A stretch of 13,778 nucleotides of DNA from Parcubacteria group bacterium (GCA_003565105.1 PXDG01000019.1:1-13778); one strand, 5' to 3'. Shown: positions 7,499 through 13,161, counted from the first letter of the stretch. Notes: generated from the sequence alone by a model not told the origin. Numbers and translations are program-made.

Positions 7499-7756
7499 CT
7501 AGAGTTTAGAGTGATAGAGTATTCTTTGAATAACCAATCCAAGCCATAATAAAGCTGCAATAACGGTCACTAGGGTTGAAATCCATAGTCCAAGAGTTGC
7601 ATAGGTCCCAGCAATAGCTGCTAAACAGAAAAAATATGGCACGGAAGTAAAGTAGGTGACGGGACCAGTTTTGGTTTTAAATCCTGAAACTAATTGAGGA
7701 ATAAGAGAGATAGAGAGGATTATGTTGGCTATTGTGAGTATGATATCTTGAGACAT
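7499..7756 (-). CDS. SemiSWEET / PQ-loop small sugar transporter-like protein
   Basis: 85-residue protein with three hydrophobic helices (about 4-22, 36-55 and 58-78). PQ occurs at the end of the first helix in SLIPQLVSGFKTKTGPVTY, the arrangement of SemiSWEET half-transporters, which work as dimers to move sugars across the membrane. Length and topology fit (usual length 85-100). The substrate is unknown; a sugar is inferred only from the family. It overlaps nothing and is followed 3 bases later by ung. One of only two genes here ending in TAG. A TATTAT sequence about 15-20 bases upstream could be a -10 box, but the gene may instead be read through from tRNA-Ser. Confidence 0.75.
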   Translation of the reverse strand: MSQDIILTIANIILSISLIPQLVSGFKTKTGPVTYFTSVPYFFCLAAIAGTYATLGLWISTLVTVIAALLWLGLVIQRILYHSKL

Positions 7757-7868
7757 ACCAGATGATATTCTTTATAATACACGGGAATGTATTCGGTTCG
7801 AATCTTGTTGCTTCCTTATTAGAATATGAAGATTTTTTATATATCTTTGAAAGGTTGATAATTCTCTG

Positions 7869-7953
7869 CGGAGAGAGAGGGATTCGAACCCTCGATACCT
7901 TTCGGTATACACGCTTTCCAAGCGTGCGCACTAGGCCTCTATGCGACCTCTCC
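7869..7953 (-). tRNA. tRNA-Ser (anticodon GGA), no encoded CCA
   Basis: 85-nt class II tRNA read on the minus strand. The acceptor is GGAGAGG paired with TCTCTCC (with G-T at the inner end). The anticodon stem CACGC/GCGTG encloses TTGGAAA, giving anticodon GGA for UCC and UCU. The long variable arm is TATACC-GAAA-GGTAT, and the T arm GAGGG-TTCGAAT-CCCTC. The discriminator is G, and the next bases are CAG, so CCA must be added after transcription. The 112 bases between it and the SemiSWEET start hold no gene and no clear terminator. Confidence 0.96.
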
Positions 7954-7966
7954 TGTTTCACGATGT

Positions 7967-7972
7967 ATTCTA
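7967..7972 (-). promoter_or_regulatory. Extended -10 promoter of tRNA-Ser
   Basis: Minus-strand TAGAAT preceded by TGG (extended -10). Only a weak -35 (GGCAAA, 16 bases upstream). Start near 7960, about 7 nt before the tRNA. Confidence 0.6.
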
Positions 7973-8020
7973 CCAAAAAATAGATACTTTGCCTAGTCTT
8001 GGTAACTATCTCGGTACATA

Positions 8021-8029
8021 TGGTATACT
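8021..8029 (+). promoter_or_regulatory. Extended -10 promoter of gltX
   Basis: TGG followed by TATACT (8024-8029). A possible -35, TTGGTA, lies 19 bases upstream (7999-8004). Start near 8036, a leader of about 36 nt. It is divergent from the tRNA-Ser promoter. Confidence 0.6.
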
Positions 8030-8071
8030 AAATACAGAAAAGATATATAATTCACTAACTGTATTGTTGTT

Positions 8072-9508
8072 ATGATTCGTACGCGTATTGCTCCATCACC
8101 AACGGGACTCTTGCATATTGGAACTGCTCGCACAGCATTGTTTAATTATCTCTATGCCAAGAGTCAGGGAGGTCAATTTATTCTTCGTATTGAAGATACG
8201 GATCAAGCTCGATCAACCCAAGAATTTGAACAAAATATTGTTACTGGTCTTGAATGGTTGGGGCTCCACCCAGATGAAGGGATTACTACGAGTGGTTCGA
8301 AAGGGGATTTTGGACCGTATCGTCAAAGTGAACGGACGGAGTTGTATCGGCCATACTTAGAGCAGCTGATTGTGTCAGGTGCTGCATACTGGGATACTAC
8401 TCCTCTTGAGGAGATTGCTCAGCAAAAAGAACAAGCTCAACAAGCAAAGAGGCCCTTTGTCTATCGGCCAGAATGTCGAGAACAACAAAATGAGTATCGA
8501 GATGGTGCTGTGTTGCGATTTAAAGTACAGGATGAAGTGATTTGGTTTGAAGATAAAATTAAGGGCAAAATTGAATTTGATATGTCTTTGATGGGAGATT
8601 TTACCCTTTCGAAAGGGTGGGATAATCCGCTCTATAACTTTGTAGTAGTGATTGATGATGAGTTAATGAAGATTACGCATATTATTCGTGGAGAAGATCA
8701 TATTTCTAACACACCTAAACAAATTGTGATAAATCGAGCCTTAGAATTTTCTCGTAAGACATTTGCTCACTTACCGTTAATATTAGCTCCTGATCGATCA
8801 AAAATGTCAAAGCGACACGGAGCGGTGTCTATCGACCAGTATCGTCAAGAAGGATATCTCCCTGAAGCCTTAGTCAATTACTTTGCTCTTCTTGGATGGA
8901 ATGAAGGCAATGATAGGGAAGAATATAGTCTTGAAGAATTGATACAAAAATTCACCTTAAAACGGGTACAAAAGAGTGGAGCGGTCTTTAATATCGATAA
9001 ACTCCAATCAGTTAATGCCAGTTATATTAAAGCACTGCCACTCGAGCAAAAGATAACTTCTGGAGTGCAATTTTTATCTCAAAATAGGTATAATATTCAA
9101 CATCTTGCTCAAGATCAACTCGAACGTGCTATTGACCTGGAGTGTCAAAGAATAAAAACATTTGGAGATATCGGAGAAGGCATTGACTTTTTGTTCAAAG
9201 ATCCAGTATACGATTCAAATATTTTGCTTTGGAAGGATATGAGCATAAGCGATGTCAAAGAAAACCTTGAGTGGGTTCGGCAAGTAGTGTATAATATAGA
9301 GGAGAAGACATCTAAAGAAATTGAACAAACCGTTAAAGCAGAGATACAACAAGATAATCGTAAACCTGGATGTGTTCTCTGGCCTTTGCGAGTAGCTCTA
9401 TCAGGAAAAGAGCGTTCGCCATCACCCTTTGAAATCCTGACTATACTCGATAAACCAACCGCTCTTAACCGAATAGACACAGCTCTGAAACTCCTTTCTG
9501 AAAGATAA
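8072..9508 (+). CDS. gltX: Glutamyl-tRNA synthetase
   Basis: Class I aminoacyl-tRNA synthetase that charges tRNA-Glu, cytosolic. 478 residues, the normal length. The Rossmann catalytic domain starts at once with RIAPSPTGLLHIGTARTALF (HIGH-type motif H15-I16-G17-T18), then FILRIEDTDQARS. IIRGEDHISNTPKQ follows in the middle, then the second signature SKMSKRHG (K244-R248). The alpha-helical anticodon-binding region follows from about 310, ending in the typical PLRVALSG and SPSPFEILTIL. No GlnRS gene is in the window. If the genome lacks one, this enzyme may also mischarge tRNA-Gln for GatCAB amidation, but I cannot tell from these residues. No Shine-Dalgarno motif before the ATG. The gene is followed after 35 bases by the M23 peptidase gene on the same strand. 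Confidence 0.97.
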   Translation: MIRTRIAPSPTGLLHIGTARTALFNYLYAKSQGGQFILRIEDTDQARSTQEFEQNIVTGLEWLGLHPDEGITTSGSKGDFGPYRQSERTELYRPYLEQLIVSGAAYWDTTPLEEIAQQKEQAQQAKRPFVYRPECREQQNEYRDGAVLRFKVQDEVIWFEDKIKGKIEFDMSLMGDFTLSKGWDNPLYNFVVVIDDELMKITHIIRGEDHISNTPKQIVINRALEFSRKTFAHLPLILAPDRSKMSKRHGAVSIDQYRQEGYLPEALVNYFALLGWNEGNDREEYSLEELIQKFTLKRVQKSGAVFNIDKLQSVNASYIKALPLEQKITSGVQFLSQNRYNIQHLAQDQLERAIDLECQRIKTFGDIGEGIDFLFKDPVYDSNILLWKDMSISDVKENLEWVRQVVYNIEEKTSKEIEQTVKAEIQQDNRKPGCVLWPLRVALSGKERSPSPFEILTILDKPTALNRIDTALKLLSER

Positions 9509-9543
9509 CTCTGTGTAGATGTGTCATATACCAAATAGTACAT

Positions 9544-10815
9544 ATGAAAAATCTTATTACGGGAATAGTGTGTTTGACGATACTCTGGGGAAGTGCTTTC
9601 TCTATAGGAGAAGCTTCTCAAGCAGAAATTAATCGAAAAACGCAACAGATTCAAAATATTGAGCAACAGATTAAACAAATCGAAGGAAGAAAAGCTCAAA
9701 CAGAACAACAAAAAGCTGCTCGGGAACGAGAAGCAGCTCAGTTGCGGACACAAATTGGACAATTAAATGCTGATATAAACTCCATAGAAGCTCGAATTAA
9801 CGATGTGGGTGCTGAGATTCAACAGAAAGATACTCAAATAGCTTCTACAAAAGAAAATATAGTTACATTAGAACAGCAAATTGAAGAGCAAAAAAATAAT
9901 ATTGCTGAATTGGTAAAAGAAATGTATCAGAGAGTAGCTTTTCGAAATGATATAGCAATTGCTCTTTCTACAGATACTATTTCAGATGCTTTTTCTGAAA
10001 TAGAATATACTGATGGAATTCAAGAGAAGATTCGCGAGACTTTAAGCTCAATTATGGCAAAAAGAGATGCTTTGGCTCAAGAGCAGGAAAAGTTGAATGC
10101 AGAAAGAGGGAGTTTGGCTACTGCTCAAGAAAATCTTCGAAACCAGCAAATTCAAATTCAGACTCAGAGAAATCAGACAGCCAATCAGGTGCAAGCTTCA
10201 CAGAATGCCGCGTCTCAATTGGGAGCGAGTTTGAATAGTTTGAGTAGTCAAGAGCAACAACTCCGTCAACAAATGAGTAAATTCTATGCGGAATTAGTTT
10301 CAATGCGTTCGAGAGTTATTTCTTCCGCAGAGAGCCCTTTAGGTACTATTATTTGGCCAACTAACTCAAATAGATGTACGCAGGGATATGGAATGACCCG
10401 ATTTGCTCAAAGTGGCGCTTACGGAGGAGCTATTCATAATGGAATCGATATAGGAGGAAATGGAAATCCCGTATATGCTGTAGCAAATGGAACAGTGGTT
10501 GGAAGATCTTCTGGGACCTGTCCAAACAGTGGATATAGTAGTTGTGGTGGAGGATGGGGAAATTGGTTAGCAATTCGACATGGCTCAGGTCACGTAACTT
10601 TGTATGCTCACCTTGCAGGAGCTCCTACAGTTGGAGTAGGACAAGGTGTAACTCAAGGAGCAACGATAGGGTATATAGGTAATTCTGGCTTCTCAACGGG
10701 GCCTCATCTTCACTTTGGTATCTATCAGTCATTTGGTTTGACCTCTACAGGGAATCCATCTTATGGTGGCACTATCAATCCAGAAGCATACTATAATGTT
10801 TCTTGTTGGAGATAA
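9544..10815 (+). CDS. Secreted EnvC-like coiled-coil M23 (LytM) peptidase
   Basis: 423-residue exported wall hydrolase or hydrolase activator. A signal peptide covers about 1-24 (MKNLITGIV..., cut near EAS-Q). A long Gln/Glu/Lys-rich coiled coil runs from about 25 to 255, with a break near 140-165 (RNDIAIALSTDTISDAFS), as in EnvC/PcsB-type proteins. The M23 domain is at about 268-420. Zinc-site residues look intact: H298 and D302 (HNGIDIGG), H388 and H390 (GPHLHFGI), plus H356 in LYAHLAG, so unlike E. coli EnvC it could be catalytically active. Four cysteines in or next to the domain (C278, C326, C334, C421) suggest two disulfides. Family members act at the septum, often with FtsEX. A second EnvC-like protein begins at 13210 with a DivIC-like gene between them. 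The gene ends 65 bases before a strong terminator. Confidence 0.93.
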   Translation: MKNLITGIVCLTILWGSAFSIGEASQAEINRKTQQIQNIEQQIKQIEGRKAQTEQQKAAREREAAQLRTQIGQLNADINSIEARINDVGAEIQQKDTQIASTKENIVTLEQQIEEQKNNIAELVKEMYQRVAFRNDIAIALSTDTISDAFSEIEYTDGIQEKIRETLSSIMAKRDALAQEQEKLNAERGSLATAQENLRNQQIQIQTQRNQTANQVQASQNAASQLGASLNSLSSQEQQLRQQMSKFYAELVSMRSRVISSAESPLGTIIWPTNSNRCTQGYGMTRFAQSGAYGGAIHNGIDIGGNGNPVYAVANGTVVGRSSGTCPNSGYSSCGGGWGNWLAIRHGSGHVTLYAHLAGAPTVGVGQGVTQGATIGYIGNSGFSTGPHLHFGIYQSFGLTSTGNPSYGGTINPEAYYNVSCWR

Positions 10816-10880
10816 ATACTACACAATGATTATGTCCAAAACAGTGCCTATTGTTTAGCTTTAAAAAGTATATATAACGT

Positions 10881-10920
10881 AAAGCCTCTAACTTTATTTA
10901 AGTAAAGTTAGAGGCTTTTG
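10881..10920. terminator. Strong intrinsic terminator after the M23 peptidase gene
   Basis: Perfect 16-bp stem: AAAGCCTCTAACTTTA (10881-10896) pairs with TAAAGTTAGAGGCTTT (10903-10918), loop TTTAAG. A T-rich arm end makes it usable in either direction. It isolates the gltX-M23 unit from the tRNA-Gln region. Confidence 0.9.
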
Positions 10921-10968
10921 AGTTAGGGGTAAGATTCATTGAAGTTTGAGTTTTGACCGACATTGATC

Positions 10969-10997
10969 TTGCACAAAATCAGTCTTTCTGATACAAT
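10969..10997 (+). promoter_or_regulatory. Sigma70-type promoter of tRNA-Gln
   Basis: -35 TTGCAC (10969-10974), a 17-base spacer, -10 TACAAT (10992-10997). Start near 11004, about 9 nt before the tRNA. Confidence 0.85.
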
Positions 10998-11012
10998 ACT
11001 TAGGTATTTATT

Positions 11013-11086
11013 TGCCAGATCGTCTAATGGTAGGACACCAGGTTTTGGTCCTGGCGATCGGGGTTCGAATCCCTGTCTGGCAACCA
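11013..11086 (+). tRNA. tRNA-Gln (anticodon UUG)
   Basis: 74-nt cloverleaf. The acceptor is TGCCAGA paired with TCTGGCA, the D stem GTCT/GGAC (one T-G pair), and the anticodon stem CCAGG/CCTGG around TTTTGGT gives anticodon TTG for CAA. The T arm is CGGGG-TTCGAAT-CCCTG, the discriminator A, and CCA is encoded. Its 3' part is repeated in degraded form at 11214-11256 and 11401-11430. Confidence 0.96.
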
Positions 11087-11123
11087 TAAGTAAGAAAAAT
11101 GTACACTATAGAATATAGCCTGA

Positions 11124-11256
11124 AGGACTAAAACCAGGAAAGGGTGTTGGGAAAACCTGGGTTTTCCCGTGGCGGAGACACTAGAACCGAGGGGTTCTAG
11201 AGAGCGAAGCGAAGTTTTGGCCCTGGCGATCGGGGTTCGAATCCCTGTCTGGCAAC
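11124..11256 (+). repeat. Hairpin repeat unit 1, ending in a tRNA-Gln 3'-half copy
   Basis: In order: a 21-base stretch (11124-11144) repeated exactly at 11655-11675; hairpin I with arms GGGAAAACC and GGTTTTCCC (11149-11168); a GTGGCGGA link; hairpin II with arms CTAGAACC and GGTTCTAG and loop GAGG (11181-11200); then GAGCGAAGCGA (11202-11212). Last comes a copy of tRNA-Gln from the anticodon loop to the discriminator (11214-11256), which matches 11042-11084 at 42 of 43 positions but has no matching 5' half and no full CCA. No protein-coding signal is apparent. Function unknown. Confidence 0.85.
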
Positions 11257-11257
11257 T

Positions 11258-11295
11258 ATAATCAAAAGATCTCCCTCGGGAGGTTTTTTGGTTAT
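11258..11295. terminator. Intrinsic terminator between repeat units 1 and 2
   Basis: A continuous stem of about 17 pairs including three G-T pairs: the core CTCC/GGAG around CTCG (11271-11282) is extended by an A-rich left arm and the GTTTTTTGG right arm. The T6 run (11284-11289) fits termination of the tRNA-Gln plus unit 1 transcript on the plus strand, and the A-rich arm allows the reverse direction. Confidence 0.75.
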
Positions 11296-11306
11296 CTGTT
11301 ACTTAG

Positions 11307-11430
11307 TTGGGGTTCGAACCCAAGGAGGGGCGATGGGGAACCTGGGTTCCCCGTGGAGGAAGTATCGAAACCGAGTGGTTTCGAGGAGCAAATCGTATTT
11401 GCGACGGGTTCGTAATCCCTGTCTGGCAAC
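11307..11430 (+). repeat. Hairpin repeat unit 2, ending in a shorter tRNA-Gln 3' fragment
   Basis: Starts with a T-arm-like palindrome TTGGGGTTCGAACCCAA (11307-11323). Then come hairpin I with arms GGGGAACC and GGTTCCCC (11335-11352), a GTGGAGGA link (11353-11360), and hairpin II with arms TCGAAACC and GGTTTCGA and loop GAGT (11365-11384). GAGC and GCGA flank a small hairpin, GCAAAT/ATTTGC (11386-11404). It ends with a degraded tRNA-Gln 3' piece (11401-11430) that carries one inserted T in the T loop. Same architecture as unit 1 with different paired bases. Confidence 0.8.
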
Positions 11431-11450
11431 AAATTCCCCCCTCACTCGTA

Positions 11451-11533
11451 TATTTCCCCCAACACCCTTGTCTCAAGAACCCACGGTTCTCGACACTCGC
11501 TATCGCTCACTGCTCTCCTACACGGGGGAAATA
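11451..11533. repeat. Inverted repeat enclosing further small hairpins
   Basis: 10-bp perfect inverted repeat TATTTCCCCC (11451-11460) and GGGGGAAATA (11524-11533), 63 bases apart. Inside is a small hairpin AGAACC/GGTTCT with loop CAC, followed by CTCGCTATCGCTC, which resembles the hairpin II plus GAGC..GCGA part of units 1 and 2. No recognisable gene inside. Could be a folded RNA or a tiny remnant element. Confidence 0.5.
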
Positions 11534-11594
11534 ACACCTACTGCATCCGACGTTCATGAACAAGTTCTCTCTGCCTTCCTGCGCAGGGGGGGTG

Positions 11595-11613
11595 TTTTTT
11601 GCGATGCAAAAAA
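11595..11613. repeat. AT-rich 8-bp hairpin, possible terminator
   Basis: TTTTTTGC and GCAAAAAA around GAT, preceded by a G-run. GGTGTT (11591-11596) can also pair with AACACC at 11533-11538, which would place the T-run directly after a stem. Terminator role is uncertain. Confidence 0.4.
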
Positions 11614-11654
11614 GACAACATACTGAAAGACACAAACTACACCAATCGAGTCTT

Positions 11655-11780
11655 AGGACTAAAACCAGGAAAGGGCGATGAGATCATCGATCTTGAAGGG
11701 GAGGGGGAAAGTTGGGAAAGCGTGGGTTTTCCAGGAGCCTGTGGCGACGGGTGTTGGGAACACCTGGGTTTCTCGGGACA
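11655..11780 (+). repeat. Degenerate hairpin repeat unit 3 (no tRNA 3' fragment)
   Basis: Opens with the exact 21-base repeat of unit 1 (11655-11675). Then come a 6-bp palindrome CGATGA/TCATCG (11676-11689), a G-rich stretch, and two decayed copies of the hairpin I block: 11711-11732, about 20 of 22 bases like unit 1, and 11753-11773. A GTGGCGACGG link lies between them. No tRNA-derived end is visible. It lies just upstream of the DivIC-like promoter. Confidence 0.65.
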
Positions 11781-11809
11781 TAATTTTTCTTTCAAAATAA
11801 AAAATATGA

Positions 11810-11815
11810 TATAAT
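11810..11815 (+). promoter_or_regulatory. Extended -10 promoter of the DivIC-like gene
   Basis: TATAAT preceded by TGA, within an A/T-rich stretch. No clear -35. Start near 11822, a leader of about 26 nt. Confidence 0.6.
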
Positions 11816-11847
11816 GAAAGTATTCCAAAAATTGAAATTACGTAATT

Positions 11848-12324
11848 ATGCCACAAAGAATACCGAGATACAATACGAAAACTTTTCCAGCAAAAGTATC
11901 CCTGAAGAGAAAGAACACTTCCCAAAAAATGTTAGTGGGCATTGGTTCATTGATATTACTTGTAATGATAGGTGGCGTGACGTACTCTCTGGTAGGAATG
12001 TATCAGCGTAAGTATGCTATTGAGCAAGAGAAAGAAGAGTTTAAGAGACAGATTGCTCAGATACAACAAGAATCACAGGAACTGGCACAAATTAGAGAAT
12101 TTATTACTACTCGAGAGTATCAAGAAAGAGAGGCCCGTCAACGGTTAGATCTTTCTTTCCCAGGAGAAGAGGTTCGTATTGTAACCCCGTCAAGTATTGT
12201 GGATAACTTGTCAGATGATGATGTGGTGAGAGTTTTGAGGGAACCAAAATCAGAGGAAATGCTCAAAGCTGAGACAAATCCTCAGAAGTGGTGGGCTTTC
12301 TTCTTCGATAAACAGCGACTCTAA
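11848..12324 (+). CDS. FtsB/DivIC-like septum formation initiator protein
   Basis: 158-residue bitopic protein with a basic cytoplasmic N-terminus (1-27), one transmembrane helix (about 28-50), and an extracytoplasmic coiled coil (about 53-87, Glu/Gln/Lys-rich). The DivIC/FtsB-type segment EYQEREARQRLDLSFPGEEV (90-109) follows, corresponding to the 'ARekLglvkpGE' block of the family. The C-terminus NPQKWWAFFFDKQRL (144-158) holds the aromatic tail seen in several DivIC-like proteins. Such proteins scaffold divisome assembly with FtsL and FtsQ/DivIB, which are not in the window. The start fits the promoter at 11810 and has no Shine-Dalgarno motif. The stop overlaps that of the opposing 36-residue ORF. 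It lies between two EnvC-like genes, which supports a division role. Confidence 0.85.
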   Translation: MPQRIPRYNTKTFPAKVSLKRKNTSQKMLVGIGSLILLVMIGGVTYSLVGMYQRKYAIEQEKEEFKRQIAQIQQESQELAQIREFITTREYQEREARQRLDLSFPGEEVRIVTPSSIVDNLSDDDVVRVLREPKSEEMLKAETNPQKWWAFFFDKQRL

Positions 12325-12431
12325 AGAAAGAGTCCAGGAAGAAGAGATACTATCATCCCTAAAGCAATAAAAAGTATTGCTGCTACAAACATTGTTTTCT
12401 TGGCTATTCTCTTGATTCGTGAAAATTTCAT
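12321..12431 (-). CDS. Putative 36-residue basic single-helix membrane protein
   Basis: Starts at ATG 12431 and reads MKFSRIKRIAKKTMF, then a hydrophobic helix VAAILFIALGMIVSLL, then PGLFL and TAG. A positively charged N-terminus followed by one helix is a typical small membrane protein and is unlikely to arise by chance in a shadow frame. The stop (12321-12323) overlaps the DivIC-like stop (12322-12324) tail-to-tail. A minus-strand TATAAT at 12457-12452 could be its -10 box, but there is no clear -35 and the leader would be short (about 14 nt). I do not recognise the family. Confidence 0.6.
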   Translation of the reverse strand: MKFSRIKRIAKKTMFVAAILFIALGMIVSLLPGLFL

Positions 12432-12437
12432 ATGGAT

Positions 12438-12466
12438 TTGAAGTTAATCTAATTATAGGATATAAT
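12438..12466 (+). promoter_or_regulatory. Sigma70-type promoter of the bL25 gene
   Basis: -35 TTGAAG (12438-12443), a 17-base spacer, -10 TATAAT (12461-12466). Start near 12473 with a leader of about 29 nt. It overlaps the proposed divergent -10 of the 36-residue ORF. Confidence 0.8.
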
Positions 12467-12501
12467 ATATATAGAAAAGTAGCAATAACGCAAGTAACGA
12501 C

Positions 12502-13161
12502 ATGAGTACAGTATCCCATACAATCCACGTAGACCACCGAGATCAGATCGGAACCAAGAAATCTAAACTACTCCGAGCACAAGGGATTGTTCCTGCCACA
12601 TTATATGGATCAGGTATCAAAGAGCCTATTTCTCTCCAAGTATCAGCCCGAGAATTCTCTATTCTTCTTGATAACGTAGAAGAATCAAGCCTTGTAGATA
12701 TTGTATATAAAAAGAAAACATACAAGACATTGCTCCGAAATATTGAGAGAAATCCTTTGAAGAATGAATTTTTCTCAGTTGACTTTTATGCTCCAAATCT
12801 GAAAGAAACTACTGAGGTGGAGGTTGCACTTCACTTTGTTGGAGTGTCAGAATCTGAAAGTCAGGGAAATATGTTAATTAAATCTCACGACTCAGTATTG
12901 ATTGAAGCACTTCCAACCGAACTACCTGAATTTATTGAAGTAGATATTTCTGAACTCAAGACAGTTGATGATCTTATCCGCGCTGGAGACGTTCAATTAC
13001 CAACTGGAGTTACTTTGCAACTGGATCCAGATGAAGTAATTGCCTATACTGAAGCTCCTCGAACTGAAGAAGAACCAGATGATCTTAGCTCAGCTGAAAT
13101 GGATGCGATTGAAGCAGCTCAGACAGCTGCCCCCAATGAAGAAGAGTCATCTGAAGCGTAA
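12502..13161 (+). CDS. rplY: Ribosomal protein bL25, long CTC form
   Basis: 219-residue 50S protein that binds 5S rRNA. The N-terminal 5S-binding domain covers about 1-95, with the typical R-x-x-G-T-K-K-S-K-L-L-R-A-Q-G-I-V-P-A-x-L-Y-G pattern at 13-36. The CTC-type beta domain covers about 100-187, including VALHFVGVSES, PTELPEFIEVDIS and LPTGVTLQLDPDEVIA. An acidic tail of about 30 residues rich in Glu, Asp and Ala follows (188-219). E. coli bL25 is only the first domain (94 residues); the two-domain form is usual in Gram-positives and many other phyla. It has its own promoter and no Shine-Dalgarno motif. The second EnvC-like gene follows after 48 bases. No terminator is seen between them, so partial cotranscription is possible. 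Confidence 0.95.
   Translation: MSTVSHTIHVDHRDQIGTKKSKLLRAQGIVPATLYGSGIKEPISLQVSAREFSILLDNVEESSLVDIVYKKKTYKTLLRNIERNPLKNEFFSVDFYAPNLKETTEVEVALHFVGVSESESQGNMLIKSHDSVLIEALPTELPEFIEVDISELKTVDDLIRAGDVQLPTGVTLQLDPDEVIAYTEAPRTEEEPDDLSSAEMDAIEAAQTAAPNEEESSEA

Noticed and set aside
7757..7868. Possible gene between tRNA-Ser and SemiSWEET
   Set aside because: Frames here overlap the tRNA and lack any protein-like pattern; it appears to be an ordinary leader or spacer.
9145..9762. 205-codon minus-strand open frame
   Set aside because: Antisense to gltX and the M23 gene start, low-complexity Ser/Leu/Phe translation caused by the purine-rich coding strand.
11124..11256. Group I intron in tRNA-Gln
   Set aside because: The insert is only about 75 bases with simple hairpins and no room for the P3-P8 catalytic core, and the intact tRNA-Gln upstream is uninterrupted.
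11124..11430. Integron attC cassette array
   Set aside because: Hairpin modules lack the paired RYYYAAC/GTTRRRY core sites in a consistent layout, and no cassette ORFs lie between them.
11288..11626. Plus-strand open frames of 112 and 75 codons
   Set aside because: They run through hairpins, a tRNA fragment and a terminator; frame openness comes from GC-rich repeats. No start signals or recognisable protein.
11087..11785. CRISPR array
   Set aside because: Repeats are not evenly spaced, differ in sequence and carry no unique equal-length spacers; no cas genes are nearby.
11599..11925. Short open frames on both strands around 11599-11925
   Set aside because: They overlap repeat unit 3, the DivIC-like promoter and its gene start, and the translations are low-complexity Pro/Ser/Gly-rich shadows.
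991..13161. UGA-as-glycine genetic code (Gracilibacteria/Absconditabacteria type)
   Set aside because: All major genes are full length under the standard code with no in-frame TGA at conserved glycine positions.
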